This document shows, one piece after another, positions 1 through 6,526 of a stretch of DNA of 15,427 nt. Under the pieces are notes generated by a model. The model made no database searches. It was not told the origin of the DNA and saw nothing but the letters and a program-made list of their open reading frames with translations. A program made the translations under genes and the position numbers. How positions within the stretch are numbered: position 1 is the first letter of the stretch; the number at the start of each line of letters is the position of its first letter. The stretch comes from ASMP01 sp035282925 (GTDB taxonomy: Archaea; Nanobdellota; Nanobdellia; Pacearchaeales; GW2011-AR1), in contig DATEUW010000005.1 of assembly GCA_035282925.1 (NCBI GenBank), positions 1 to 15,427 of the forward strand, read 5' to 3'.

Positions 1-1349
1 CCGAATTTTTTTGCAAGCTTTTGGAGCTGTTTCTGGCTGAATCCTTGGGACATGTCTCCCAAGCCACTCGCCCCTGATTTCAGCATTTCGTTGAGCATTT
101 TATATTGTTTCAGAAGGGCACGGACATCGCTTCCATGAACTCCTGCACCTTGGGCAATCCTCGTTATCCTTGAAGTCTGTTTTTCAAGCAATTCCGGATT
201 GGCTTTTTCTTCTTTGGTCATTGACTTTATAATATGCTCCCACTTTGAAATTTTTGCTTCCTGGCTCTCAAGAAGATTTTCCGGAATTTTCGCGGAACCC
301 AAGCCAGGAATCATGGATTTGATTTTTTCAAAACCGCCTAAAGAGCCCATCGATTTTACCTGCTCGATGACATCCTCCAAGGAAAGTTTGCCCTCTGAAA
401 TCTGTGATGCAATCTCTTTCTGTTTCCCTTCATCTGTGACTGACCTTATCTTTTCCATCAGGGTTTCCAGATCTCCCATCCCTAGAAGCCTTGAAAGGAA
501 AGATTTCGGATTGAATTCTTCCATATCATTGATTTTTTCTCCGGTTGTTATGAAATATACAGGCGCCTTTGTTTCAGCGCATGCTGTCAAGGCGCCGCCG
601 CCCTTTGCAGTGGAATCCATCCTCGTTATTATGACCCCTGAAATCTGCAAAGCCTTGGAAAATTCCTGAGCCTGTTTTTTTGCCGCTTGGCCTATGTCCG
701 CAGGCATTACCAAAACTGTTTCCGTTGGATTAATGGTTTTATTCAGAGACTTTATTTCATCTACGAGGGATTTGTCCAATGTGTGGCGGCCAGCTGTATC
801 GATGAGAACAAGGTCATATTTTTTTAATTCATCAGAGAAAGAATTCCATATTTTAACAGCGTTTTTTTCTTCATCATTTATAAAAGTTTTAATCTTATTT
901 TTATCTCCGAGCTGCTTCAGTTGTTCAGGGGCTGCAGGCCTGTGCACGTCAAGGCCGACGAGCGCAACTTTGGAACCCCTTTTTGCATAATAATTTCCAA
1001 GCTTTGCCACAGTGGTTGTTTTTCCTGCGCCATATAAGCCAAGAAACATTATCCTGTTCTGCTCTTTCCCGATCTTTAACGGCTTATACTCCCCGAGAAT
1101 TGCAGCCAGCTGGTCGTGAAGGAGCTTTATTATGTGTTCTTTCTTTTCCAGGCCCTTTATTCTTTCATCAACAGCCGCTTTCCTGATTTTATCGCTGAGC
1201 TCTTTAACGAGAAGAATGTTCACGTCTGCCTCTATCAGCGCCCTCTCTAAATCTTTTATTACAGAATCCACGAGGTTCTTGTCAAGAAATATGGCATTTG
1301 CTATCTTGTCTGTGGCTTTTCGCAGAATCTCACCAAGTTTTTCCAGCAT
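1..1349 (-). CDS. srp54: Signal recognition particle protein SRP54 (partial, C-terminal end beyond window)
   Basis: GTPase of the signal recognition particle. It binds SRP RNA and signal sequences emerging from the ribosome and docks with FtsY at the membrane. The reading frame is open from ATG at 1349 to the left edge (449 codons), so the 3' end is missing. Order seen: N domain (residues 1-90), G1 P-loop GLYGAGKTTT (about 104-113), DVHRPAAPEQ (about 134-143), DTAGRHTLDKS (about 184-194), the GQAAKKQA motif, TRMDSTAKGGGAL, a GTGEKI-like TTGEKI motif, then the start of the methionine-containing M domain ending ...QKLAKKFG at the edge. Deviations from the usual sequence are mild: MPADIGQ replaces the common DA-x-x-GQ, and DVHRPAA the common DTYRPAA. 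The start is supported by a TATA-like element 25 bp upstream, giving a leaderless mRNA. Family assignment is secure. Confidence 0.97.
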   Translation of the reverse strand, partial: MLEKLGEILRKATDKIANAIFLDKNLVDSVIKDLERALIEADVNILLVKELSDKIRKAAVDERIKGLEKKEHIIKLLHDQLAAILGEYKPLKIGKEQNRIMFLGLYGAGKTTTVAKLGNYYAKRGSKVALVGLDVHRPAAPEQLKQLGDKNKIKTFINDEEKNAVKIWNSFSDELKKYDLVLIDTAGRHTLDKSLVDEIKSLNKTINPTETVLVMPADIGQAAKKQAQEFSKALQISGVIITRMDSTAKGGGALTACAETKAPVYFITTGEKINDMEEFNPKSFLSRLLGMGDLETLMEKIRSVTDEGKQKEIASQISEGKLSLEDVIEQVKSMGSLGGFEKIKSMIPGLGSAKIPENLLESQEAKISKWEHIIKSMTKEEKANPELLEKQTSRITRIAQGAGVHGSDVRALLKQYKMLNEMLKSGASGLGDMSQGFSQKQLQKLAKKF

Positions 1350-1370
1350 GTTTTAGAGAAATACGGATGA

Positions 1371-1379
1371 TTTATAGGG
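1371..1379 (-). promoter_or_regulatory. TATA-like promoter of srp54
   Basis: On the minus strand this reads CCCTATAAA. Its centre lies about 25 bp before the srp54 ATG, the archaeal TATA-to-start distance, so transcription should begin at or next to the start codon. Inferred from spacing only. Confidence 0.6.
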
Positions 1380-1390
1380 TTTTTGGTTTA

Positions 1391-1404
1391 AAGTTTATAA
1401 ACTT
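1391..1404 (+). promoter_or_regulatory. Palindromic TATA box of the four-helix membrane protein gene
   Basis: AAGTTTATAAACTT is a perfect 14-bp palindrome whose TATA core (1394-1400) is centred about 26 bp before the ATG at 1423, predicting a leaderless transcript. The divergent srp54 TATA box is only about 20 bp away, so the two promoters share a very short control region. Confidence 0.6.
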
Positions 1405-1422
1405 CTTATCTTACACTGTATC

Positions 1423-1791
1423 ATGAGAAGAGTAAATTATAGGGGGCTCTTTTTAGCGTTCCTCATTATCTTTATAACAATCCTTGTCTTTACAGCGATA
1501 GATTATTATGTGCATACTTTAAGTCCGGAATATGCTGTTCCAGGATATTATTTCACAAATAAGATAATCTTTGGGACGATAATCGCATTCGTTGCCTATT
1601 ACTTTGTTAGAAAAAAAGTTTTCTGGCAGAAGGCATTAATAATATCGGCAGTTACCTCTATCTTATTACAGGTAAGGTATTTTCTTGAAGGCTATTCCAG
1701 GGATTTTGTCTTCGAGTTTCTCCTTTTTCATTTCCTCATGCTTTTGCCTGTTAGCATGATTCTATTCTACATTTTCAGGAAGAAAATTTGA
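1423..1791 (+). CDS. Small four-helix integral membrane protein, function unknown
   Basis: A 122-aa protein I do not recognise as a named family. It is almost entirely hydrophobic, with four likely membrane helices at roughly residues 9-26, 46-62, 69-84 and 97-117, linked by short loops rich in Arg/Lys (RKKVFWQK, RKKI at the end). No signal peptidase site or catalytic motif is visible. It lies on the opposite strand between ftsY and srp54, with its own TATA box, and its stop ends 3 bp from the ftsY stop, so the two transcripts converge and probably overlap. Placement between targeting genes could hint at a membrane-biogenesis role, but this is weak inference. The ATG at 1423 fits the promoter spacing. 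Confidence 0.85.
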   Translation: MRRVNYRGLFLAFLIIFITILVFTAIDYYVHTLSPEYAVPGYYFTNKIIFGTIIAFVAYYFVRKKVFWQKALIISAVTSILLQVRYFLEGYSRDFVFEFLLFHFLMLLPVSMILFYIFRKKI

Positions 1792-1794
1792 TTA

Positions 1795-2808
1795 TCACAG
1801 CCCAAGGTCCTTAACGAATTTTTCTTTGTTAAAGGCTTCTATCTTGTCATATTCCTGGCCTGTCCCAAGAAAAATAATCGGTTTTTTTGTTATGTAACCA
1901 ACAGAGAGCGCTGTTCCGCCTCTTTCATCGACATCGGCCTTTGTGAGGATTATACCATCTATGCCAATTGCCCAGTCAAAACTCTTCGCCTGCTCTACAG
2001 AGTCGTTTCCAGTTATGCTCTCCCCTATGAAAAGCTTCAAATCAGGCCTGCAGACCTTGGAGATTTTTTCTATTTCCTTCATCAGGTTTTTTGCAGTGTG
2101 CATCCTTCCGGCAGTGTCGATAAGAACAACATTGATGCGATTTTTTTTGGCATAGCTTATTGCATCAAATCCGACAGCAGCAGGATCTGCCCCGTATTGC
2201 TGGCTTATGACCTTCACACCGAGGCGTTTTCCGTGATTTTTCAGCTGCTCTATGCTCGCCGCTCTGAAAGTGTCTGCGGCAGCAATCACGCTGGAGATAT
2301 TTTTCCCCTTCAAAAAGGATGCAATCTTCGCGATTGTTGTCGTTTTTCCCGTTCCATTTATCCCAACAAAAAGAAGGACATAAGGCTCGCCATGTTTTTC
2401 AGCCGCCTTTTCTTTTATTTTCCCGATTATGTCGTAAGGCTCTATCAAAATCCCCAGGATGATCTCCCTCAAACCCCCTCTGATTTCCTCTTCAATTTCC
2501 TTTTTTAACAGCTCTTTTCCAATTATTCTTTTTTTCAATTCAGCGATTATTTTTTCCGCAACTTCATAAGCAACATTGTTTTCCAGAAGAAGGATCCTTA
2601 AATCCTCCCCGTAGACTTCGAATTCTTTCTCAGATATCTTTACCTTTGACAGCCTTGCGGATATTCTCTCAAAAAATCCTTTTTCTTCTCTTTCCGGTTT
2701 TGCAATTATCTTTTTCGGGGCTTCTTCCTTAACTTCTTCTGTTTTTTTTCCCGCACCAGAGAGCTTTTTAGCCCAGCTTGACAATTTTTCCTTCAAAAAC
2801 TTGAACAT
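1795..2808 (-). CDS. ftsY: Signal recognition particle receptor FtsY
   Basis: SRP receptor GTPase. It docks the SRP-ribosome complex at the cytoplasmic membrane through a twin GTPase complex with SRP54, whose gene lies downstream on the same strand. The 337 aa show a short charged Lys/Glu-rich N-terminal region (1-45), an NG domain, and all GTPase motifs: GINGTGKTTT (149-158), DTFRAAS (179-185), DTAGRMH (231-237), TKADVDERGG (289-298) and the closing GTGQEYDKIEAF (315-326). It ends as usual for the family with FVKDLGL. The short A domain is typical of archaeal FtsY. The ATG at 2808 has a TATA-like element 25 bp upstream, so the mRNA is probably leaderless. Archaea often keep ftsY and srp54 together, with prefoldin and ribosomal genes upstream; those partners are absent here. 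Confidence 0.97.
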   Translation of the reverse strand: MFKFLKEKLSSWAKKLSGAGKKTEEVKEEAPKKIIAKPEREEKGFFERISARLSKVKISEKEFEVYGEDLRILLLENNVAYEVAEKIIAELKKRIIGKELLKKEIEEEIRGGLREIILGILIEPYDIIGKIKEKAAEKHGEPYVLLFVGINGTGKTTTIAKIASFLKGKNISSVIAAADTFRAASIEQLKNHGKRLGVKVISQQYGADPAAVGFDAISYAKKNRINVVLIDTAGRMHTAKNLMKEIEKISKVCRPDLKLFIGESITGNDSVEQAKSFDWAIGIDGIILTKADVDERGGTALSVGYITKKPIIFLGTGQEYDKIEAFNKEKFVKDLGL

Positions 2809-2828
2809 ATTTTTAATAGAAAATGGGC

Positions 2829-2839
2829 ATTTATAATGT
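2829..2839 (-). promoter_or_regulatory. TATA-like promoter of ftsY
   Basis: On the minus strand this reads CATTATAAATG, centred about 25 bp before the ftsY ATG at 2808. This fits leaderless transcription. Spacing-based inference. Confidence 0.55.
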
Positions 2840-2855
2840 TAACTAAGATTTGATT

Positions 2856-2889
2856 TAGAATAACTCTTAATATAGAATAATTTTTAATG
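2856..2889. repeat. 17-bp tandem direct repeat in the ftsY/apgM intergenic region
   Basis: Two adjacent units, 2856-2872 (TAGAATAACTCTTAATA) and 2873-2889 (TAGAATAATTTTTAATG), match at 14 of 17 positions. They lie in the divergent control region between ftsY and the phosphoglycerate mutase gene, upstream of both TATA boxes. They could be paired sites for a regulator, or chance in AT-rich DNA. Confidence 0.5.
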
Positions 2890-2929
2890 GCAACTATAAG
2901 TACAGCCGAGTACACATGATAAAAGTATC

Positions 2930-2957
2930 ATAAAAATTTATGAACATAAATTTTTAT
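2930..2957. promoter_or_regulatory. Perfect 13-bp inverted repeat overlapping the apgM TATA box (candidate operator)
   Basis: Left arm ATAAAAATTTATG (2930-2942), spacer AA, right arm CATAAATTTTTAT (2945-2957); the arms are exact reverse complements. The right arm runs into the TATA-like TTTTTATAAA (2951-2960), so a dimeric regulator bound here would compete with TBP for the phosphoglycerate mutase promoter. Its symmetry and position are direct observations; operator function is inferred. AT-rich DNA raises the chance rate, but 13 perfect pairs with a 2-nt spacer is notable. Confidence 0.5.
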
Positions 2958-2960
2958 AAA
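2951..2960 (+). promoter_or_regulatory. TATA-like promoter of apgM
   Basis: TTTTTATAAA is centred about 35 bp before the chosen ATG at 2991, giving a predicted leader of roughly 9 nt. It lies inside the longer open frame that begins at 2940, which argues against that upstream start. Confidence 0.55.
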
Positions 2961-2990
2961 CAAAGATACCTTTTTATTTTACGATTTCAA

Positions 2991-4313
2991 ATGAAAGGAA
3001 TCTTGGTTATCTTGGATGGCTTGGGAGACCTTCCCTTAAAACAGCTCGGAGATAAAACTCCGCTGGAAGCTGCAGAGATGCCGAATCTGGATTTCCTGGC
3101 GAACCGGGGCCAGATGGGAGATATGCATCCTGTAAGACCGGGATTTGTTCCTGAATCAGACGAGGCAGTCGTTTCTATCTTCGGAAATGAACTGGTGAAC
3201 AGCTCGAGAGGGCAGCTGGAGGCCCGGGGCGCTGGATTGAAAATGATGCGCGGTGATCTGGCGCTGAGGGTTAATTTCGCAACCATAGACTCCTTGAAAT
3301 CAGGGCAGATTATTGACAGGAGAGCAGGAAGAACGCTCACAACGGCAGAGGCAGAGATTTTATCCAAGGCACTGAATAAAATAAAACTTCCATGCGTTTT
3401 TGAATTCAGATCCACGGTACAGCACCGTGCTGTTTTAGTCTTGAGGGGAGGCTTCTCGGACAACATCACGGGCAACGATTACACATATTCAAAGGGAGAA
3501 ACTACGGCTGCAGAAAAAATAGGGACATTCAAGCCGCTCGATGAAGATGAAAATTCCACATATACTGCAAATATTCTGAAGGAGTTTGTGGACAAGGCGT
3601 ATGAAGTTCTTGACAGACATCCAGTCAACAATGAGAGAAGAAAAAAGGGATTGATGCCTGCAAACTATCTCTTGATGAGGGGAGCAGGAATTGAAATCCC
3701 GAAACTTAAATTTTACAAGAGATGGATGGCTGTGACTTACATGCCTTTGGAAAAAGGATTTGTGAAAATATCAGGGATGACAAATTTTTCCTTTGACTAC
3801 CCGAAATTGAAAAACCTTGATGCTTACTCAAATTTATGGGAAGGTCTGAAGAAGGCATGCAGTTTTTCAGAGGAATCAATTAAAAAAAACCACAAAGATT
3901 TTGATTATGCCTACATACACATAAAAGAGACAGATCTTCCCGGGCATGATAATAAGCCATCTGAGAAAAAGAGAATGCTCGAATACATAGACCAGACTTT
4001 TTTTAAATTTCTGGCAGCATTTGCTCCCCCGAATAAAATCAAAGTGGTTGTTACAGGAGATCACTCAACCCCGTGCAGGCTGAAAGCACACAGCGCCGAT
4101 CCTGTTCCCATCCTTTTTTACAACCAATCTATCCCGAGATTCGGTTTTTTAAGAAGAATAAGAATTCCGAGCTTCTTTAAAAAAAAGACGGTAGAAAATC
4201 CGGAAACACCAGAAAAAAAAGGAGCAAAATTCTGTGAAAGAGAGGCAAGAAAGGGAGCGCTCGGGAGCATTTTGGGAAAGGACCTGCTGGAGAAATTAGG
4301 ATTTAACAGGTGA
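2991..4313 (+). CDS. apgM: 2,3-bisphosphoglycerate-independent phosphoglycerate mutase, archaeal type
   Basis: Interconverts 3- and 2-phosphoglycerate in cytoplasmic glycolysis/gluconeogenesis. It belongs to the metal-dependent alkaline phosphatase superfamily. The 440-aa product begins MKGILVILDGLGD, with the metal-binding Asp at residue 9. It continues with the APLEAAETPNLD-like segment (TPLEAAEMPNLD), PESDEAVVSIFG with the presumed phosphorylated Ser56, KETDLPGHDN (about 312-321), TGDHSTP (355-361) and KAHSADPVPIL (365-375). These are the metal-ligand motifs of the archaeal ApgM group. The C-terminal part (about 382-412) carries a Lys/Pro-rich stretch (FFKKKTVENPETPEKKG) before the usual EREARKGALGSILGKDLLEKL ending. 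I chose ATG 2991 rather than 2940 because homologues start at MKG.ILVILDG and the TATA box lies between the two. Confidence 0.95.
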   Translation: MKGILVILDGLGDLPLKQLGDKTPLEAAEMPNLDFLANRGQMGDMHPVRPGFVPESDEAVVSIFGNELVNSSRGQLEARGAGLKMMRGDLALRVNFATIDSLKSGQIIDRRAGRTLTTAEAEILSKALNKIKLPCVFEFRSTVQHRAVLVLRGGFSDNITGNDYTYSKGETTAAEKIGTFKPLDEDENSTYTANILKEFVDKAYEVLDRHPVNNERRKKGLMPANYLLMRGAGIEIPKLKFYKRWMAVTYMPLEKGFVKISGMTNFSFDYPKLKNLDAYSNLWEGLKKACSFSEESIKKNHKDFDYAYIHIKETDLPGHDNKPSEKKRMLEYIDQTFFKFLAAFAPPNKIKVVVTGDHSTPCRLKAHSADPVPILFYNQSIPRFGFLRRIRIPSFFKKKTVENPETPEKKGAKFCEREARKGALGSILGKDLLEKLGFNR

Positions 4314-4421
4314 TTCTCTCTTATAACTGATTTAAAATCCCGATAATAAGTTTTAATTATCACCAGTTCTTTTTAATAATCATAAATCACAATTAAGAAT
4401 ATAATTATATCATAACAATCA

Positions 4422-4440
4422 TTAAAAATGGCATATATCT
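4422..4440 (+). promoter_or_regulatory. Candidate promoter of the GINS gene
   Basis: Two AT-rich TATA candidates lie upstream of the ATG at 4450: TTAAAAATG (4422-4430), at the usual 25-bp distance for a leaderless start, and CATATATC (4432-4439), which is too close to serve that ATG. The first is preferred on spacing. The 136-bp gap after apgM implies separate transcription. It otherwise holds only AT-rich DNA and a weak 6-bp inverted repeat (4342-4347/4356-4361) before a T-rich stretch that could end apgM transcription. Confidence 0.35.
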
Positions 4441-4449
4441 TTTTAGAAA

Positions 4450-5004
4450 ATGATAACTTATAATGACATTTATGAGGCTGCAAGGAAAGAGAGATACTCT
4501 GAGCAGTTGCAATCACTCGGGAAGAATTTCGTGGAAGAAATCGCGGAATATCTAAAAGACAAAAAACAGCTGGCTTCAAAAGATGACGATGTTTTTTCAG
4601 ATGCCATAGCAAAAACCAAAAAACAGCTGGAAAATGCCGTAACCCTTTTTAACGAGCTGATGCTCAGAAGAAGAAAAAAAATCCTCGCCCTTGTTCTGAT
4701 AGCTGCGGAAACCGGGATTTCGAAGCAGGACTTTGAAAACATGCTGAATTTTGAACGCGGATTGTTCGAGGAAATGATGAAATCCATAGACTATACGGAC
4801 AAGAAAGTTCAGGAGATTCTTAACGGCAAAAAACAGCTCGAGGGCAAAAATGAACTAATAATATTCAGGACAGACGTGGAGGAATTCATGGATTTGGAAG
4901 GGGGAAAGCTCGGACCATTTGAAAAAGGCCAGATTGCGAACATATCAAAAGACATAGCGAAGATACTCATCGATGACGGCAAGGCAGATATTGTGGAGAA
5001 GTGA
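4450..5004 (+). CDS. gins51: Archaeal GINS subunit (Gins51/Sld5-like)
   Basis: Component of the GINS complex, which activates MCM helicase and bridges it to primase and the GAN/RecJ-like nuclease at archaeal replication forks. The 184 aa fit the Gins51 layout: a helical A domain at residues 1-115 (YNDIYEAARKERYSEQLQSL, then RRRKKILALVLIAAE and ENMLNFERGLFEEMM) and a small C-terminal B domain at 136-184 (VEEFMDLEGGKLGPFEKGQIANISKDIAKILIDDG). The GPFEKGQIA..S..IA..LI pattern is the B-domain signature of the family. Many archaea carry only this GINS type and form a homotetramer; no Gins23 gene is visible here. The next gene follows after 22 nt on the same strand, so they may be co-transcribed. 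Assignment is by motif recognition. Confidence 0.85.
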   Translation: MITYNDIYEAARKERYSEQLQSLGKNFVEEIAEYLKDKKQLASKDDDVFSDAIAKTKKQLENAVTLFNELMLRRRKKILALVLIAAETGISKQDFENMLNFERGLFEEMMKSIDYTDKKVQEILNGKKQLEGKNELIIFRTDVEEFMDLEGGKLGPFEKGQIANISKDIAKILIDDGKADIVEK

Positions 5005-5026
5005 TTAAATTTTTAGATAATTCTAC

Positions 5027-5542
5027 ATGGAAATTGACAAACAAAGCAAGCTTGAGGAAACTGTCAAGGAGTTAAATGATCCAAAAAATGGCTCATTCAA
5101 AAGCAGAGTCGAAAAAGCCTGGAAAGTTTTTGCGGCAGTTGGTTACTGGGGCATGCTTTTGCCGGAATATCAAAGAGCTTTTGCGGAAGAAACGTCCCCT
5201 ATCTTAAACTGGAAAGAAAGAGACTTAACTATCCGCAATGCAGTGTATTTCGGACTTGGACTTTCCGCGCTCAAATATCTCGGAGGGGAAGGGGCAGGGC
5301 TTATTCCAGATTTGGATATTGTTGAGAATACAAAGTATTATTTTATCTCTTGGATTGCTGATTTTTCCGGAACTACAGTCAAAAACCTTCTCCAAGGCTA
5401 TGCCGCTTTTGACACAGCGCAGAGCTTGGGCAGGATAATATACTCACAAAGAACAGGCAAAGCCGCAGTCTCTTTTTGTTTAAGGGGAGCTTTTTTCAAT
5501 GCAGGACATTTTGCTAGTTCTTATTTCAGAAAGAGAACTTAA
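5027..5542 (+). CDS. Hypothetical protein downstream of GINS, possibly membrane associated
   Basis: A 171-aa protein I do not recognise. The N-terminal 30 residues are charged and hydrophilic (KQSKLEETVKELNDPK). Moderately hydrophobic stretches follow at about 33-46 (KVFAAVGYWGMLLP), 72-93, 104-118 and 145-165, with a basic end (FRKRT). They are short and polar enough that membrane insertion is uncertain; an amphipathic helical protein is also possible. It starts 22 nt after the GINS stop on the same strand with no clear TATA box of its own, which suggests one operon. No catalytic motif is seen. Codon composition resembles its neighbours, and the clean ATG and uninterrupted frame support a real gene. 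Confidence 0.75.
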   Translation: MEIDKQSKLEETVKELNDPKNGSFKSRVEKAWKVFAAVGYWGMLLPEYQRAFAEETSPILNWKERDLTIRNAVYFGLGLSALKYLGGEGAGLIPDLDIVENTKYYFISWIADFSGTTVKNLLQGYAAFDTAQSLGRIIYSQRTGKAAVSFCLRGAFFNAGHFASSYFRKRT

Positions 5543-5579
5543 AAAATTTCTTCTTACATTCTCTCTCATTGTGTTCCAA

Positions 5580-5651
5580 AGCCTGTGAGGGGAGTTGAAC
5601 CCCTGACCTACGCATTACAAGTGCGCCGCTCTACCACTGAGCTACACAGGC
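5580..5651 (-). tRNA. tRNA-Thr (anticodon UGU)
   Basis: The minus strand folds as a full cloverleaf. Acceptor GCCTGTG/CACAGGC has seven pairs, the D stem is GCTC/GAGC, the anticodon stem GCGCA/TGCGT has one G-U pair, the loop is CTTGTAA with TGT at 5617-5619, the variable loop is AGGTC, and the T stem is AGGGG/CCCCT with loop TTCAACT. The discriminator base is U, as common for archaeal threonine tRNAs. CCA is not encoded and no intron is present. A TATA-like element lies about 28 bp upstream. Confidence 0.96.
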
Positions 5652-5672
5652 AGGTGTAGCTAAAAGAAATGG

Positions 5673-5685
5673 TTAATTTAAAAGG
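5673..5685 (-). promoter_or_regulatory. TATA-like promoter of tRNA-Thr
   Basis: On the minus strand this reads CCTTTTAAATTAA, centred about 28 bp before the mature 5' end of the tRNA, which fits a precursor with a very short leader. It lies between the eS1 stop and the tRNA, so the tRNA need not depend on the ribosomal operon. Confidence 0.5.
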
Positions 5686-5702
5686 GTTTTGTTATTAAAC
5701 TT

Positions 5703-5708
5703 AAAAAA
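5703..5708 (-). terminator. T-tract terminator after eS1
   Basis: Six consecutive T on the minus strand begin directly after the eS1 stop codon, followed by further T-rich sequence. Archaeal RNA polymerase terminates at such tracts without a hairpin. Plausible, not proven. Confidence 0.4.
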
Positions 5709-5709
5709 C

Positions 5710-6258
5710 TTATTTGTTTTGAGAAATATCTTTTTCAACCTTGAAAACTCTTATCTCGCATAAAGAGAGGGGATAGATCTTTTTCAGTTTCAGGCTCAAA
5801 GGCCTTTGCATCTTATTCTGAATCAACTCTTCGAAGATGGTTTTTGTATCCTTATTTTTTAAATAATTTTTAATCTCTTCCTTGGCTTTTTCCCTGAGCG
5901 CTTTTCTCACAGAACGGGAAACCTTTTTTCTGGTTATGAGGAATGGCTTTACAATTACTCTGGAATCTTTGGTGTCTGCGGAAAAAGAATCTTCCACATA
6001 ATTTGTTCCCTTTCTTATCATTCTTCTTGTAAAGTAAGGCAAAATTACAAACTCTTTCGGATAAGCAGAAGCCTTGTTTCCCTCTACTTTCACATCCATG
6101 CTGAGGAGAACGTTCTTACCTCTGAGAAATCTGGTTAAGTCGTATTTTATAGTTCTTCCATTCAGCTCGCCGATGTCATACGCATACAGCTGCGTCTCTT
6201 TCTTTAATATCGGCATTTCCACATCAAAAAATTTCTGTTTTCTTTTTGCCTCTGCCAT
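5710..6258 (-). CDS. rps3ae: Small-subunit ribosomal protein eS1 (S3Ae)
   Basis: Structural protein of the archaeal/eukaryotic 30S/40S subunit near the mRNA exit platform. The 182 aa carry the family core: YDIGELNGRTIKYDLTRFLRGKN near 28-50, RRMIRKGTNYVEDSFSADTKD about 78-98, and the signature VKPFLITRKKVSRSVRKALR about 102-121. The C-terminal LSLKLKKIYPLSLCEIRVFKVE also matches the family. It is slightly shorter than most archaeal eS1 proteins (about 200 aa). It is the last gene of a minus-strand operon behind eL42 and an 85-aa orphan, starting 8 nt after the orphan's stop. Family assignment is firm. Confidence 0.95.
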   Translation of the reverse strand: MAEAKRKQKFFDVEMPILKKETQLYAYDIGELNGRTIKYDLTRFLRGKNVLLSMDVKVEGNKASAYPKEFVILPYFTRRMIRKGTNYVEDSFSADTKDSRVIVKPFLITRKKVSRSVRKALREKAKEEIKNYLKNKDTKTIFEELIQNKMQRPLSLKLKKIYPLSLCEIRVFKVEKDISQNK

Positions 6259-6266
6259 TTTTTGTA

Positions 6267-6524
6267 TTAAGTTCTTATCTGTAATTTATCTACATCTAAT
6301 CCTGTTCTTTCTATCAATTCTTCCAACAATTTTTTTGCTCCTGATCTATCAAAACCGATTAAAGTTACTCTTTTTTCTGGATGAACAAGAAGGACATGTC
6401 CATTCTCTCTGACTAGGTCAAAACCATTTTCATTCATTCTGTCAATTGGATAAGTTGCAAAGACCATCATCTGTAATTGAGTGTAATCTCTTTCATTTAG
6501 TTGATAATTTTTTATTACTTCCAT
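6267..6524 (-). CDS. 85-aa hypothetical protein inside a ribosomal operon
   Basis: Not recognised. The protein has an N-terminal part with predicted alpha/beta character (ERDYTQLQMMVFATYP), a central beta-rich stretch (FDLVRENGHVLLVHPEKRVTLIGF, about 35-58) and a C-terminal helix (GAKKLLEELIERTG, about 62-75). It has no Cys and is neither strongly basic nor zinc-binding, so it is not eS27, which follows eL42 in many archaea. It lies 2 nt after the eL42 stop and 8 nt before eS1, so it must be co-transcribed with both and may work in translation or ribosome assembly. A Pcc1-like (KEOPS) fold was considered because of size and a beta-then-helix end, but the sequence match is too weak to call. 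Local base composition is somewhat AT-richer than in the housekeeping genes at the left of the window. Confidence 0.85.
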   Translation of the reverse strand: MEVIKNYQLNERDYTQLQMMVFATYPIDRMNENGFDLVRENGHVLLVHPEKRVTLIGFDRSGAKKLLEELIERTGLDVDKLQIRT

Positions 6525-6526
6525 TT

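Noticed and set aside
199..1356. Several plus-strand open frames over the srp54 region
   Set aside because: All are antisense to srp54, whose GTPase motifs are clear on the minus strand.
2940..2990. 17-residue N-terminal extension of phosphoglycerate mutase from ATG 2940
   Set aside because: It contains the TATA box and half of the palindrome; the family begins at MKG.ILVILDGLGD.
2987..3475. 162-codon minus-strand frame inside apgM
   Set aside because: Antisense to conserved catalytic motifs of apgM; a shadow caused by codon bias.
4342..4361. 6-bp inverted repeat with 8-nt loop as an apgM terminator
   Set aside because: Short AT-only pairing; archaeal termination does not need a hairpin, so it was not listed as a feature.
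6267..6524. Ribosomal protein eS27 for the 85-aa gene
   Set aside because: No cysteines, so no zinc ribbon; only the position matches.
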